Shown here in pieces: positions 1 to 11,095 of a stretch of DNA of 64,000 nt. The notes under the pieces were generated by a model. The model was not told where the DNA came from. It ran no database searches and saw nothing but the letters and a program-made list of their open reading frames with translations. Source of the DNA: Jaapia argillacea MUCL 33604 (taxonomy: Eukaryota; Basidiomycota; Agaricomycetes; Jaapiales; Jaapiaceae); contig KL197768.1 of assembly GCA_000697665.1 (NCBI GenBank), positions 24,382-88,381 of the forward strand. The letters are read 5' to 3'. The position numbers and the translations under genes are program-made. Numbering within the stretch: the stretch's first letter is position 1; the number at the start of each line of letters is the position of its first letter.

Positions 1-2
1 GG

Positions 3-840
3 GGTATACACAAGGTCAATTTTGACTCCGTGCGTGCCGTCCTTGATGCTGCCCGCCAATACGGTTCAGCAGCAGGTCGGTTGATCAAGTTCATCTTCAC
101 TTCAGGAGGGGCAGTTTATGGTGGTGCTCTAGTGAGTACGATACTCTCATACTCTAAGGAAGAGCACCTCACAGGTTCGGCATAGCCTGATATCGTAACA
201 CCAAGCACGATCGCGACTCCGGAAGGAGCGTATGGTATGGAAAAACTCGCCATCGAGTTATTTGTCAACGAGTACACTCGAAGAGGGTTCATTGACGGTC
301 GTATCCTGCGCCTACCTACTATCATCGTCCGGTCTGGTGTTCCATCTGGCGCTACTTCAGGCTTCATGTCAGGTAAATATGCACCCGCCACTACTTTCCT
401 AATCTCACGCCGCTTTGGCAGCGATCATTCGAGAGCCCCTCATGGGACGGGAGACCATATGTCCTATAGGAGATTCACTCGACTCTCCAGAACTCGACCT
501 TGCAGCTTGGGTAGCTAGCCCGACCACAACCATCAAAAACTTCATCATCGCCAAACATATACCTGCCGAGAAGTTTACGTCGCATACCGGGGTGGTTTGT
601 CTTCCTGGATTTTCGACGACGATCCGGCAGGAGTTAGAGGCGCTAGAGAACGTTGCTGGGAAAGACACTGTCCGTCTTGTCCAGTTTCGACATGATCCTG
701 TGAACAGTCGGATTGTGAAATCGTGGCCTGCGCGGTTTGACATTTCTTACCCACTGAGCCTTGGGTTTTTGGTTGACGAGGGTGGGATGGTGCCTGTGGT
801 TGCCCAGTTCAAAAGGGATCTGGAAGCGGGAAATCTATGA
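3..840 (+). CDS. NAD-dependent epimerase/dehydratase family protein, 3' part
   Basis: The N-terminal nucleotide-binding half lies outside the window. Exons are <3..131, 186..372 and 422..840, with introns of 54 and 49 nt, and the frame closes. Visible are a TSGGAVYGG strand (the Ser of the short-chain dehydrogenase triad region) and a YGMEK segment that supplies the catalytic Tyr-x-x-x-Lys, followed by ELFVNEYTRRGFIDGRILRL and an IIREPLMG segment. This order is typical of extended SDRs of the UDP-glucose 4-epimerase/D-erythronate dehydrogenase type, which oxidise or epimerise a sugar or sugar acid with NAD(P). The substrate cannot be read from the sequence; a DenD-like role is the closest resemblance I recall. 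The protein ends with no membrane segment, so it is probably cytosolic. The family call is firm, the substrate is not. Confidence 0.82.
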
Positions 841-998
841 TACTGATTTACACCATATTATTACATACATTCGCTAGTCTTGTAGCAGCTGAAGTAGTAC
901 GTATTCGCATGAACCAGTCGCATCCCACGAATCGTCTGGTAAGTCCTCGAGAGAACACGCCCACACCCTGACCTGACCCAGGGAACCGAAACCTCAGG

Positions 999-2233
999 TC
1001 ATCCCACACTCTGCTTCGCCCGCAAAATCCCCTTGCGAGTCAACTGCGGCATTTTGATTTCCCAGTGAGGCTCAGGTCCCGAAATCTGGGATGCATAGCT
1101 CAGGACGATCGACACCTCCTTCAACGCGGGGAACCTTGGGCCGGATAGGATGTTGTCAATCATCTGCCAGTCCACTCTGCCTTCCATCAGCACATATTTC
1201 TTGTCGCTAAACTCGAATTCCACGAGCTCAAGTTCGTCGCTAGCAACTTGGGATAATAATGCGGTGATGGCAGGATCCCGTGGATATATGGGGGCGATAA
1301 ATGTGAGAGATCGAAGGGACTTGTTGTACGCGAGGTCAACTTTACCCTCTACGGTAGCTATTCCAATGTAGTCAATAATCGTAAGGGAAGATAGGAGGCT
1401 GATAACCAAAACTTACGACGGCCGCATCCACATTCCAAGGTGAGGTTCTTTATGGATGATCCTGCCTTCTGAAGCATGAATCCTATGGGTTCCAGATCCT
1501 GGTCTAACCCTACGTGGACGGTAACCAGCGCGCGCGGGTCAACATACTCGAGTGCCACCCATTGGATCATCTCCTTGGGACAGTCCACAAGCTTGAGGTA
1601 GGATAAAGGACGAGTGGGGGGAGCTATCGCTGGTTCCGGCCATCCACCTCCCCAGTCGTCATCCCATGGTGCCATATCGTTCAAAGCCAGCTCACAAAGA
1701 TTGGGGAAGGCACAGAGGATTGTGCGGAGATCTGCCATGCCGACCAAGATCCAGGACTCCAATTCCAGTTTCTTTATGCCACTAAAATGGCCGAGGAGAT
1801 ACCATCCAACTTCCATGTCCTCGAACTGCGTCTGCCAATTACACACGTGCATCGAAGTCAACTCGGTCAACTTGGAGACGTCGAGGTTTAGGAATTGGGG
1901 GTCGAACCAAGGCATAGTGTCGTAGTTACCATGTTCATATTGACATATAGAGAGATGGGTGGTGTAATCAAAGACGCAGGGATTGCCGTGGTTCAAGAAC
2001 GTGCGGAAGGCAAGGTGTTGTCCGAGGGTAGTCACGGAGATGTTGCGGAAAAGATGATAACGGCTCCGAGGAAGCCAGTTTCGACAAACAAGGGCGCATG
2101 AATGCAAAGTCGATCCATCTGTGACTTGGTCGATGATGAGATCGTGTAACTCGGGAGAGAGCATCGGACCCTCCACCAGCTTTTCCACGTAAGTTAGGTG
2201 TGAGTTTATGAGGAAGTCGGAAACAGCGTACAT
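999..2233 (-). CDS. F-box-like protein
   Basis: Two exons, 1417..2233 and 999..1357, separated by a 59-nt GT-AG intron at phase 1. The ATG lies at 2231-2233 and the product is about 391 aa. Residues ~24-60 carry a degenerate F-box (LSPELHDLIIDQV, then SCALVCRNWLPRSRYHLFRNI), which in this family recruits Skp1 of an SCF ubiquitin ligase. The rest reads as irregular leucine-rich or beta-rich segments (ITKLELESW-type motifs), as usual in mushroom F-box proteins, where this domain binds the target. F-box genes are strongly expanded in Agaricomycetes and most have no known substrate. The gene points away from the GH131 gene at 3011. No broken codons are seen. Confidence 0.8.
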
Positions 2234-3010
2234 AGAGCGAGCTGCCGCTCGAAAGTTGTGGTAAACTTGGTTGAACGGCCATGGCCAAGCTCGAAAGACA
2301 AAAGTTCAGGAGACGAGTAACTTACTCCAAATATCCACGTGGCAGGAATCCGTTCCCCGATGCCGTTTTTCTTCGAGTTCTTCACTGTTCTTCTCCGCAC
2401 TCATCCTTTGGCTTTCTCATGAACTTGCCTCGTTGCAACTGAAAAAGCACATCTCACCGACAGCTCAGCTTGGAGGATACTCTTGACATCTCTACTGCTT
2501 CGAAAATGTGGTGAAAGTCACCCCATCGTCGACAGCTCGACGCCTCTCGACGTTCTGAGGTTCGCCATATTCTTCCAAATCTTCCTTCATCGCTCCAGGC
2601 TAAGCTTTCACATTGCCCTGTTTCATCCAGCAACCCACGAACCTATTTTGGTGAGAATCCAATTCTCTCCATGGGCGTCGCAATCGGTGGAGCTAACTTC
2701 TGTGCCCAATGAGGCGTTCGTCGTTCAGACACTCTGGAATAGACGGACCGACATACGTCCATCAGCTGATCGATTTCAACCTGCAGGCAGTGATATTTTG
2801 GAAAATATCGAGGAAGATGTTGTGGAGTACGACATTCGTTACGATACTGTTGAATGTGCATGAGAGGTCTTCAAGATGTCTCTCGACATTTCCCCGTGAG
2901 TTGCCCAGATATTTCTCCGAATTCTTGCTCATGGTCACTCATATAACTTTGCCTACTCATAGAGGAATGTCTCAGCTCGAAGCTGATCCACTCATCCAAA
3001 GTGTACCTGA
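2234..3010. other. Intergenic region between divergent genes
   Basis: This 0.78-kb stretch separates the minus-strand F-box gene from the plus-strand GH131 gene, so it should hold both promoters. I see open frames on the plus strand (e.g. 2483-2863), but they have no recognisable domain and no splice context. I do not call a gene here. Confidence 0.4.
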
Positions 3011-4216
3011 ATGTCGACCTCGTCAAAATACCTGCTGGCTGTGTTGGGCGCCTTGGCACCCCTCGCCGTTGTTGCTCAGACGACTGCGCCTGGGATCAGC
3101 TGCCCCGTACTCTTTGATGGACGCATTTCTTACACCACCCAACCTACGGATTTCGACAAGAACACAAGCTTGTACAATCCTTCGTACAACCTTGGGCAAA
3201 GTAAGTCTCGCCGTCCTTTTCGGCCCCTCATGTTGTATCTGACAGATCATTGTTCTTCAGATCAGACATGGGACCAGGTTATCTCGTTCCCCCCCATGGT
3301 CCCTTCCCTCGTACGTTTGCCTTCAGCTTGGTCCCACAGGAAGATCCTCACTCAGCGCCATAGTTCGATATCCCATCCCGCACAAAATCCTTCGAAGTAA
3401 CCATCAAGTTTGTTCCCTGCATCACATTTGATCTTCCCTGAACTTACCCATCCGTAGCGATCAATCGATCTTCTTACCTGGAGGAGCTCCCCTGGAAGTC
3501 GGTTTCCGTCGTTCAGAACTCATGCCTGCGACGAACAATGGCACAGATGCCACCGTACAAGGAACCACAACTTTCCATTGGTCAATGCGAACTGACCTCT
3601 TCAAGCCATTGAACTATTCGCATGAGTATCATGTAAGATATCCTCGTCCGTGACTGAGGCCGAACTCAACTGACATCCCACTTCAGCCCATTTGGCACGA
3701 GACGGCCGACTACTCAGACTCCGAGTTTACGTTGACCTTGGGCACACCCTTCAACGCATCTTTCGACCCGACAGTACACGTGCCGAAGACACTCCGTCTC
3801 GCAGGTCGCCAATCGGTTAGCCCCGAGACGACTTTCTTCCAGGTTCCGTTCGATGACACCGTGTGGCATAACTGGGCAGTCACGATCGGCTGGACTACCA
3901 AGTAAGCTCTTCCCCCTCCTTCTCATGAAGGAACGAAACGCTCATTCTCGTTCCTCGCAACAGCACTTTAAGTGTCTGGTACTCTACTGATTATGAGCCC
4001 CTCCAACTCGTCGCCGGTCCTTCATTCAATAACAATACCGGAGGTGGAGATTTCCATGTTGGATTGATGAAGGAGCCGACGGGACCGTTGGGTATTGATG
4101 TCGTACATGCAGGTTATCAGGAGTCGGGGATTAACGAGGGTCTGATCTATGGTGGCGTGTTCATTGAGAACAGCGCCAATGGATGTGTTACTACATCACC
4201 CTACACTTCCTTCTAG
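3011..4216 (+). CDS. Glycoside hydrolase family 131 beta-glucanase, secreted
   Basis: Six exons: 3011..3200, 3261..3310, 3364..3407, 3458..3632, 3687..3901 and 3964..4216. All phases close to a 308-aa product. Residues 1-22 are a classical signal peptide (SKYLLAVLGALAPLAVVA, with cleavage likely after the VVA). The mature start CPVLFDGRI is followed by the block around GFRRSELMP, the HEYHPIWHETADYSDSEFTL block, and a C-terminal lectin-like fold ending in NSANGCVTTSPY. These are the hallmarks of GH131, fungal enzymes that cleave beta-1,3-, beta-1,6- and beta-1,4-glucans and are produced on plant or fungal cell walls. Length matches the single-domain members, and no carbohydrate-binding module is attached. 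The protein is expected outside the cell. Five short introns (50-62 nt) are typical for this genome. Confidence 0.88.
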
Positions 4217-4936
4217 TTGTAACGCCTTAGGATATGAATTGGGCATTAAGGGCTCATTTGTTTGCTAGATGACCCTCGTTGCGGCTGTTGGGAGGCCCTT
4301 GAAATTTCAGAGCTAGTGCTAGTGGTGGATTAAACGTAGATCGATTCGTACTTTGGCGTGTGTTGCTGTTGCTCTGGCAGCGCACTTACTCGGTGTTCTG
4401 TAACTCCGACTCCGAGCCAGCGGCTCGCAATTTGCGGATTGAACTCGCTGGCAACCTTGCTTTGACAACTATGGAACCTGGGCTTGGGTAATTCGACTTG
4501 TCGTCGCTACTCTCAGATCTCAGCCACGAGCGGGCAAGCCTCCAACAGCATAGTAAACAAAATACAAGAGTGAACACAACTAATCGAAAGATGGCAGAAT
4601 TCGAACAACTGTTACATCAGGACCCACGACTGCAATTTTCTCACCAGCAAGCGCCCGCAATCCCCTTGTTTAGCGCTCGAAGGTTCAGCTGCGGTTCAAT
4701 TCACATCATCCAACATCGGTGAGGGACATCACTTTCACCACTTGGTTTAAGAAGGTACGAGTCAAGGACCTTCATATGTATCGGTTCCCAACTTTTTCAT
4801 CTTCAGGACCTACCATTTCATAGGAGTAGAGGGTTACGGCTGGCCCAGTGGACACATAAGTCGAAGAGGTGACTACCGCTTTTCTGCTTCAAGCTGTTGG
4901 TTGGCGATCTCATCCTCCGCCGCGGTAGCTTGCAGG
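4217..4936. other. Intergenic, no gene recognised
   Basis: About 0.7 kb between the GH131 stop and the MYND gene. Short open frames on both strands lack motifs and intron context. The distal part presumably holds the promoter of the gene at 4937. Confidence 0.3.
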
Positions 4937-6091
4937 ATGGTTCGCGAATGCCACTTTTGTCACAAATCCGACTCGGGCGATCGTGAGTTGAAGCGCTGTG
5001 CTGCATGCCAGAAAGTCTGGTATTGTGGCAGAGAGCATCAGGAGTACGATTGGGTGCGCCACATCTTTGATTGTGATCCAAATCGTCCCGTCACCACCGC
5101 CGACCGACTTGCGCTCGCTGTCCACGACAATCTCCTCCCCGAAGATGTCCAAACCCTTAACGATTTCGGCTTCGTTCGAGCATTCACTCTCGAGAATCGG
5201 TCCAACTTATTGGGCCTATACATCGGGTTGATGGACCCGAATCGTCTCGGCGTAAAGGCGAAGACTGTCCACAAGTGGAGATTGAACGGAACTCTCGCCC
5301 AGGAGATAATTGCCGCCTACAATACCCTCCCCGCCCACAGTCGAGGCGGGTATTTTCCATGGTTCCTACAGAACCGATACGTCCTCGACAATTCGTTGCC
5401 TCAACCGAGAGATCCCGAGGATCAGTTCCTCCAAGCCTGGCGGTTCGTTGGAGGCTCTCCGGCGGATAATGAATCACAAGCGATGGCTAAGATCAAAACT
5501 TGGCCCCCGTACAAGCAGCTTTGCCAGCAATTCTATCTCGTCCTCCTCGCTGGATGGCATCCTTCTCCCGATCTGCCACAGTGGCTCAACCTCGGCTTTT
5601 GCTCTTGTGCCGATGAGAGAGAGGAGGCGACACTTTGCTCCATTTACAGAGACCTTATCCATCTTTGCACCTTCGACGAGTTCTGTGAAGCGTACCGCAC
5701 ATCCTCCATCATTGCCCTTTTCGACGCGCACGGTCTCACCGCTCGACGACAAGCGTTCCCATATCTCGAAGAGGTCCTCCAAGGTTCTCCCCATACCTTC
5801 AAATCTGTTTGGAACCTGAAGAACTATGTGCTGGCACAACTTGACGAGGACGAGCTGTTGATACCGTCTATTCGAGTGGATTATGGGTTCCTTAACTGCA
5901 AGTCGACGGGGGAGTTGGCACAGTTGAAGGACATCTATCGTCAGGTTCTCCAACGTCCTGATGCGAATCCTCTCGAATTGCACCAGGCTTGCATCTCGGG
6001 TAGATTGTACCAGCACGTTGGAGGAATGATGAAGTTGAAGAAGAAGTTTCAACGTTTGATGAAAAACCCTTACCCCCTTGCGGCGTACTAA
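4937..6091 (+). CDS. MYND zinc-finger protein
   Basis: Single-exon gene of 384 aa. I start it at the ATG at 4937 (MVRECHFC); the open frame continues upstream to 4901, but only with a TTG. Residues ~4-44 form a MYND finger: CHFC, CAAC, then WYC, H and C at the expected spacing (CQKVWYCGREHQ). MYND fingers bind proline-rich partners rather than DNA. The remaining ~330 residues form an alpha-helical region with no domain I recognise, conserved in the paralogue at 8081. Shared blocks include LLGLYIGLM, RYVLD, KQLCQQFY, RDLIH CTF EFC and the terminal LYQ VG segment. No membrane segment is seen. This is the first of two tandem paralogues; it is intact and likely the working copy. Confidence 0.8.
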   Translation: MVRECHFCHKSDSGDRELKRCAACQKVWYCGREHQEYDWVRHIFDCDPNRPVTTADRLALAVHDNLLPEDVQTLNDFGFVRAFTLENRSNLLGLYIGLMDPNRLGVKAKTVHKWRLNGTLAQEIIAAYNTLPAHSRGGYFPWFLQNRYVLDNSLPQPRDPEDQFLQAWRFVGGSPADNESQAMAKIKTWPPYKQLCQQFYLVLLAGWHPSPDLPQWLNLGFCSCADEREEATLCSIYRDLIHLCTFDEFCEAYRTSSIIALFDAHGLTARRQAFPYLEEVLQGSPHTFKSVWNLKNYVLAQLDEDELLIPSIRVDYGFLNCKSTGELAQLKDIYRQVLQRPDANPLELHQACISGRLYQHVGGMMKLKKKFQRLMKNPYPLAAY

Positions 6092-6422
6092 TTAGTTTGC
6101 CGTCCTCGTCTATGGTCATTAGTCGTCTATTCATCGTGTACGTTTTACTTGTACCAAAAATCCATGTTCTCAGGCCGTCCAAGGATCAAAACCGAACTCC
6201 TGATGTATGATAACACCACGATTGACGGAGAGTATTTTAGGTCCTGTTTTGGTATTCGTTTAGCGCCCAACGCCAACGTTGCCTTTACACCCGCGTCGTC
6301 GACATCTGGCTTTATCGTTCTCATCACTTAGTCCATCCTCTCGAGAGTGGTCGCTTCGTTCGCATATCTCGTAAGTACATTGCTTTCAATTTCATTCATC
6401 AGCAAAACTACATACCACTTAT

Positions 6423-6640
6423 GTGAACTTGGTGGTCTTGAGCAAGTCGTGCAAGACCCGCAAGGCTCAAGTAATTCGGACTTGTACATGTAGGTCCACT
6501 TTCTTGGCAAGTAGCGAGGTTCTTGTACAAGTTCCGCAAGTTTGGACCCCCAGTTCAAGTCGTTCATACAAAGATGTCGCAAGCCGCCCTCAGCCACCTC
6601 TCAAGTCATTGCAAGTCACGAATCTGGACTTGGATTAGGA
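6423..6640. repeat. CAAGT/ACTTG-rich short-motif array
   Basis: Within about 220 bp the pentamer CAAGT or its complement ACTTG occurs many times, often as GCAAGT, TTGCAAG or ACTTGTAC. Similar but shorter stretches occur at ~7800-7885 and ~17470-17560. The last two also share the tail TTTGTAGTTTTGCTGATGC. This looks like a dispersed low-complexity or element-derived repeat. No coding potential is seen. Confidence 0.5.
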
Positions 6641-8080
6641 CGAATTTGATACTATTAAACCTATCGTAGCTACGGATACATTCAATGGTAGTTCTCACAG
6701 TCAACCAGTCACATCCGAACATCCACACACCACCCGACGAAACTCCACATATCTCATTCCAAACCCCTCCCAAACCATTCCAGTAGAACGAGGTAGGAAG
6801 CAAGCAGGATGATCCTCCGGTGGTAACTGACAAGGCAACGACCAACGCCCGGCGGGTGGAACGAGACCTCGACAACACCTGCCAGCCTCAGGAAAAAGCC
6901 GAGGCAAAGGGTTGATGGGCAACAGACAGTAGCCCAAACAGCTTCGAAGAGGTGGACGCTGTAGGCAATCGAGAGGGCAGGAGCAACAGCTAGAACGCAG
7001 ACCGACCGAGAATCTTCAGGTTCGAACACAAAAGTCTCGTTGTATATTGGTCCTGGGGGCCGAATCTGGCTGTTGTGGATGTCCTTGGAAGGTGCAGAGG
7101 GTTTGATAAGACGATATTTGAATTTAGTGAGACAAAGTTGCTGGTTCCGGTACCTGCTGTCCGAGATTACTAGAGAAGACTGGATATGTTGCACGAGAGT
7201 TGATGCTGTTCATTGGGCTCGAAGTCAATAGATATCTACGACGAGGATGTGTGGCCTTCGGACTCTAGTTGACATATACTCCACGTGAAGTAGGAGGGGA
7301 CACCAGTGGGGACTGCGAGCTACTCCTGGATCAACCCAACAAGCACCAGAGGAGCCGGAGAGTAGAGTTTGGCCCGAATGAAGGAAGCAAGGCAACCTGA
7401 CATACAGCACGATATACAGTCATATCCAGCAAGATCAAGAATGAGTGATTGAGATGGCCGAGCGACGGTGTTGAAACTTGAAGGTCTGAGAACGGAGATG
7501 ACATTGATGGAGCAGTGTACTGACTTCTTGCATTTTCAGGATCCCGTTATGTCTTGACCGCAAGGAGTTGTTAGCACCAAGAGTTGTTGGATCCATTGTT
7601 GCATATGGAGGAGACGGAGGGTGAGAGGTGGGATAGACGACGACGGCGATGAAGGTTGCATGTTGAGAGGAGGCCGCGTGTATTGTTGAGATATTCAACA
7701 TCACGTGTTAGAGTTAGGGCAGGGGCCGGTGGACTTGAAAGTGTTCCCAATGGAGACGTTCACACGACGAACTTGGAGATTCACGGGACCTTGGGGATTG
7801 TAGGCTTGGTGTTATTCAACGAACTTGCGGTAACTTGTCGCGTCTTGGCCCAAGTTCACAAGTGTCGCAAGCCGTCCAAGTCACCGAAGTGATTTGTAGT
7901 TTTGCTGATGCTTGGCTGGAGGAGATCGTGCAACTAATGGTTGTATCGCAGCCTGAGGAACGCGTCAATCCCCTGTCTACCGTGCCGACAAGACTTGTGA
8001 ACGACTTGACGGTTGAGGTCAGCCTATGCAAATGACTGTACAATGTCTGAACTTACATCCCTCCCAGCATCGCTTCCGTC
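6641..8080. other. Spacer between MYND paralogues; possible decayed minus-strand gene
   Basis: Minus-strand open stretches (about 6754-7194 and 7435-7597) include a hydrophobic segment and plausible splice sites. Frames break between them, and no family is recognisable. A short stretch starting MDPTTLGANN on the minus strand near 7597 could be a first exon of a decayed membrane protein. I cannot support a full gene. Confidence 0.25.
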
Positions 8081-9364
8081 ATGCCGCCTTTGTGTTACTA
8101 TTGCGACGATCGGGAGGGCCTCGAGTCAGAGAGATGCGAGGGTTGTCAGAAGCTCTGATATTGTAGCAGAGAGCATCGAGAGTCCCATTTTCGTCACGTT
8201 CTCAGCTGCACACCTCAACAAGCCACCACCGCCCATCATCTCGCAGTCGCAGTCTTCGACGATCTCTTGCCCGAGGACAACCAAACATGCATCGACTACG
8301 GTTTCGAACGCGCATTCACGACTGCGAATCGACGCATGTTACTGGGAGTCTACATTGGGTTGATGAAGGTTCTGTGCATCGAGGCGGAAACCATTCACCA
8401 ATGGCGTGTGAATGGTTTCCTTCTCAAGAAGATAAGCGCTGCGTTCAACAAGCTACCAGCCGCCAACCGAGGCGCATATTTCCTATGGCTTATGGAGAAC
8501 CGATACGTCCTAGATCCTTCCTTGATAGCGCCCGTGGATCACCTCCACGATTGGGTTCTAGCCACATGGCGATTCATTGGCGGCCCCCCTTCCGATACCG
8601 TAGATCGTATCAGGGCCGAGGTGGAAACTTGGCCTGCGCCCAAGCAATTTTGCCACCAGCTATATGTGTACCTCCTCGCCGGAAGCCATCCCTCTCCCGA
8701 ATTTGGCACCTGGCTGCGGTTTGGTTTCTGCACATGCCAGGATCAGATGGAGGAACTACTCCTTGGATCCCTCTTCCGGGACCTTATCCACCGATGTACC
8801 TTCGCCGAATTCTGCTCCGCGTTCGAGAGCTCTTCCCTCATCAGCCTTCTCGACCTCAGCGGATTCGCTGATGCACGTCGCATGTTCCCTCATCTTGAAG
8901 ACGTTCTTCAGGGTACTGGAACTTTAGTCACCAAATCCGTGTGGTGTCTGAAACAGTACGTATTCGGGAACGGCGACGGGCTATTGACCTTGCCCATCTA
9001 TTTGGATTACGGCTTTATCAACTGCAAGTCCCGGAACGAGGTGAAGCAGCTCAGGAGTGCCTATCGACGATTTTTTGAGCAGGGTGGTGCAAATCCCATC
9101 CGCTTACACGAGGCTTGCATCGCCGGGAGTTTGTATCAATACGTGGGCTCGGTGGTGAATTTGCACAAGAAGTTCAGTCGTATTATGGTGGGTCCTTACC
9201 GCCTCGACTTGTCTCGTGGCAGTGGAGGTGGGATGAGATCGGATCAAGAAGTGTTGAGACGATATGCAATAGTTAGAGGGACCGCCAATGATGGCACTGG
9301 AAGTTCTGTGAAGATCATTATCCTTGTCTTGATCGTTTGGGGCCTGTGGTATCTACTCGCGTGA
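8081..9364 (+). pseudogene. MYND zinc-finger paralogue with in-frame TGA in the finger; C-terminal membrane tail
   Basis: This is a close paralogue of the gene at 4937. From the ATG at 8081 the finger reads MPPLCYYCDD, CEGCQKL, then TGA (8156-8158), then YCSREHR in the same frame. The paralogue has CQKVWYC, so the TGA replaces the Trp inside the MYND finger (TGG to TGA). After it the frame is open to 9364 and the helical domain is well conserved. The next in-frame ATG is at 8336, which would remove the whole finger. Unlike its sister, this copy ends with a Gly/Ser-rich linker and a hydrophobic stretch (IIILVLIVWGLWYLLA), a likely tail anchor. It is either a recent pseudogene or an N-terminally truncated, tail-anchored version; a single base error in the assembly is also possible. 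Confidence 0.7.
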
Positions 9365-9700
9365 ACGGATTTAGTTGACTGCTGTATTCGTATGTTTCTC
9401 TTGAAATCTCTCGTCTCGTTCTTGTTTCCTTATCTCGCAGGTCTTGCATAGGGCCCGGTATCCGAGATTGCTTCCTCCGCCGTAGGGGGCTGTCCGGTTG
9501 ACGCTCAGACTTGGAGGTAGAAATCCGATCTTAAAACTGCCATCCAGAACATAAATCTACAAGAGGCCGCGTAGCCTCAAATCTATGAATACACAATTTA
9601 CGTTACAAGGAAGCGATGTTGATGTTCTCGGACAACATACATACCTTCCTCTCAACTTCGAATGACCTCCTCTCATGTCTATAGGGGGCCAGTTGGTGAG
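9365..9700. other. Intergenic between convergent genes
   Basis: A 336-bp stretch lies between the stop of the MYND paralogue and the stop of the minus-strand membrane protein gene, so it holds two 3' ends. No gene, repeat or RNA is seen. Confidence 0.4.
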
Positions 9701-11095
9701 TCAGCACACAGTTGTCGTATCCCTCGCGATGGCTGGGTCGAAACCTATATCGGTCTTCACGGTTGGGAACCGTATACACGAGGTGAAGTGATTGACGGCC
9801 CCAGTAGGAGCGCTGTCATCCGATGCAGCTCCAGCCCCTCCGGTGACCCAGAACAAGACAAGAGCGTTTAACACGACCTAATTGGAAGTTAGTCTGGATT
9901 TTTAACTGTGGAGTGGAAAAAAAGCTCTATTTACATCGGTGCCACAACTACCGAGGCACACCCATGCGAGTTGCTGTCCGTGCATTATAGTGAGCACGAG
10001 AATATTTAGCTGAATGAGACACTGAAGTCAATTCCATGACGTAGTTTTGAGAGGCCGGTTGCTACGTACCGTCGAAGTTGAAAGTGCCATGAGGGCAGCA
10101 CTAAGCCAACGTTACGAGTCAGTTGCGACAGGGTCAAAAAATAAAAGTGCACCAGGGATTTAGAGCTTACAACAAGGTACGAGAAGCGACTTTTCGTAGC
10201 GCGGCATTGGCAAACTTGTAGCGAAATAGAGGCCAAAGGAACATAGAGGTGAGGAACAAGTTGATAAAACTGTGCAGTTCTTCAGCAAACCACAACAAGA
10301 GTCAAATGAAGTACTCACAGGTCATAACCAAGAAGAGAAGCGGAGGCATACCGTCGAAGACCGATGACACAGGCACCGTCGTTCCGAAAAAACGATGTTC
10401 TACCTGAGTGAAGGGGGGGGGTTTAGATAAATCTCGCAACTCAGTTGATCGCCAACGCACCGATGACGGCAATTGCGACAACAACGCTGTACATTGACAC
10501 AGCCACGATGCAGCAGTTGTATATAGGAGACTTGAAACGTCCGGCGACGCCCGTAGGTGGTGCCCAGACAATGTAGACCTTCTCCACTGGGTTGGACATG
10601 AGCGATTGGCTGATTCGACGAAGGGCAGGGTTACTTAAGAAGCAATATATAAAGATCTTGGAGGTTGCGTAGAACGCGATACAGATGTCGACTCCGAGGC
10701 TGCATGCGAGAGGATGGAGCTCCACGCCAGCACCAAATATCAGGAGCCCGCCTGTGTGGTCATTGTTAACGAAATATCAAATTCAAATCATATCTGTTAC
10801 GACGTACCCATAAACACGAAAAGCCACGAGTCTAGGAATACGAGAATAATACACAGACGCGGCCATGAAATCTGCCTGAAACCATCCATGGTCGTCAAGT
10901 TTTCAATGGCGATCCTCCTAGATAGGCAATGAGCGATAATCGATACTCCTAAGAGAGAGAGTGGGCAAATATCCATGATGAGATCCAGGTAAGTAACCAA
11001 CCGAGGAGGTGAATGATCGAGCTCAGGATTTGCATTCCCGTAGACGGAAACATCATGCGACTAGAACCACCACCACCAACCACCGAGTTTATCAT
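9701..11095 (-). CDS. Seven-helix membrane protein of an Agaricomycete-expanded family
   Basis: Nine small exons join cleanly: 11002..11095, 10808..10948, 10635..10751, 10461..10586, 10319..10403, 10171..10269, 10070..10100, 9935..10009 and 9701..9877. They give 314 aa from the ATG at 11095. The order of segments matches a very common mushroom family of unknown function. There is a hydrophobic helix ending IILVFLDSWLFVFMG, then GAGVELHPLACSLGV and a helix with ATSKIFIYCFL. KVYIVW precedes a further helix, then come DGACVIGL, ASLLGYDL, LFINLFLTSMFLWPLF, LRKVASRTLL, LAWVCLGSCGTD and LNALVLFWVT. About seven helices are predicted and the tail is cytoplasmic and Ser/Thr-rich. It may be receptor-like, but no ligand or partner is known to me. 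All nine junctions are GT-AG. Confidence 0.78.

Noticed and set aside
2483-2863. Plus-strand open frame of 126 codons upstream of the GH131 gene
   Set aside because: No domain, no splice context and overlap with other frames; most likely chance within a promoter region.
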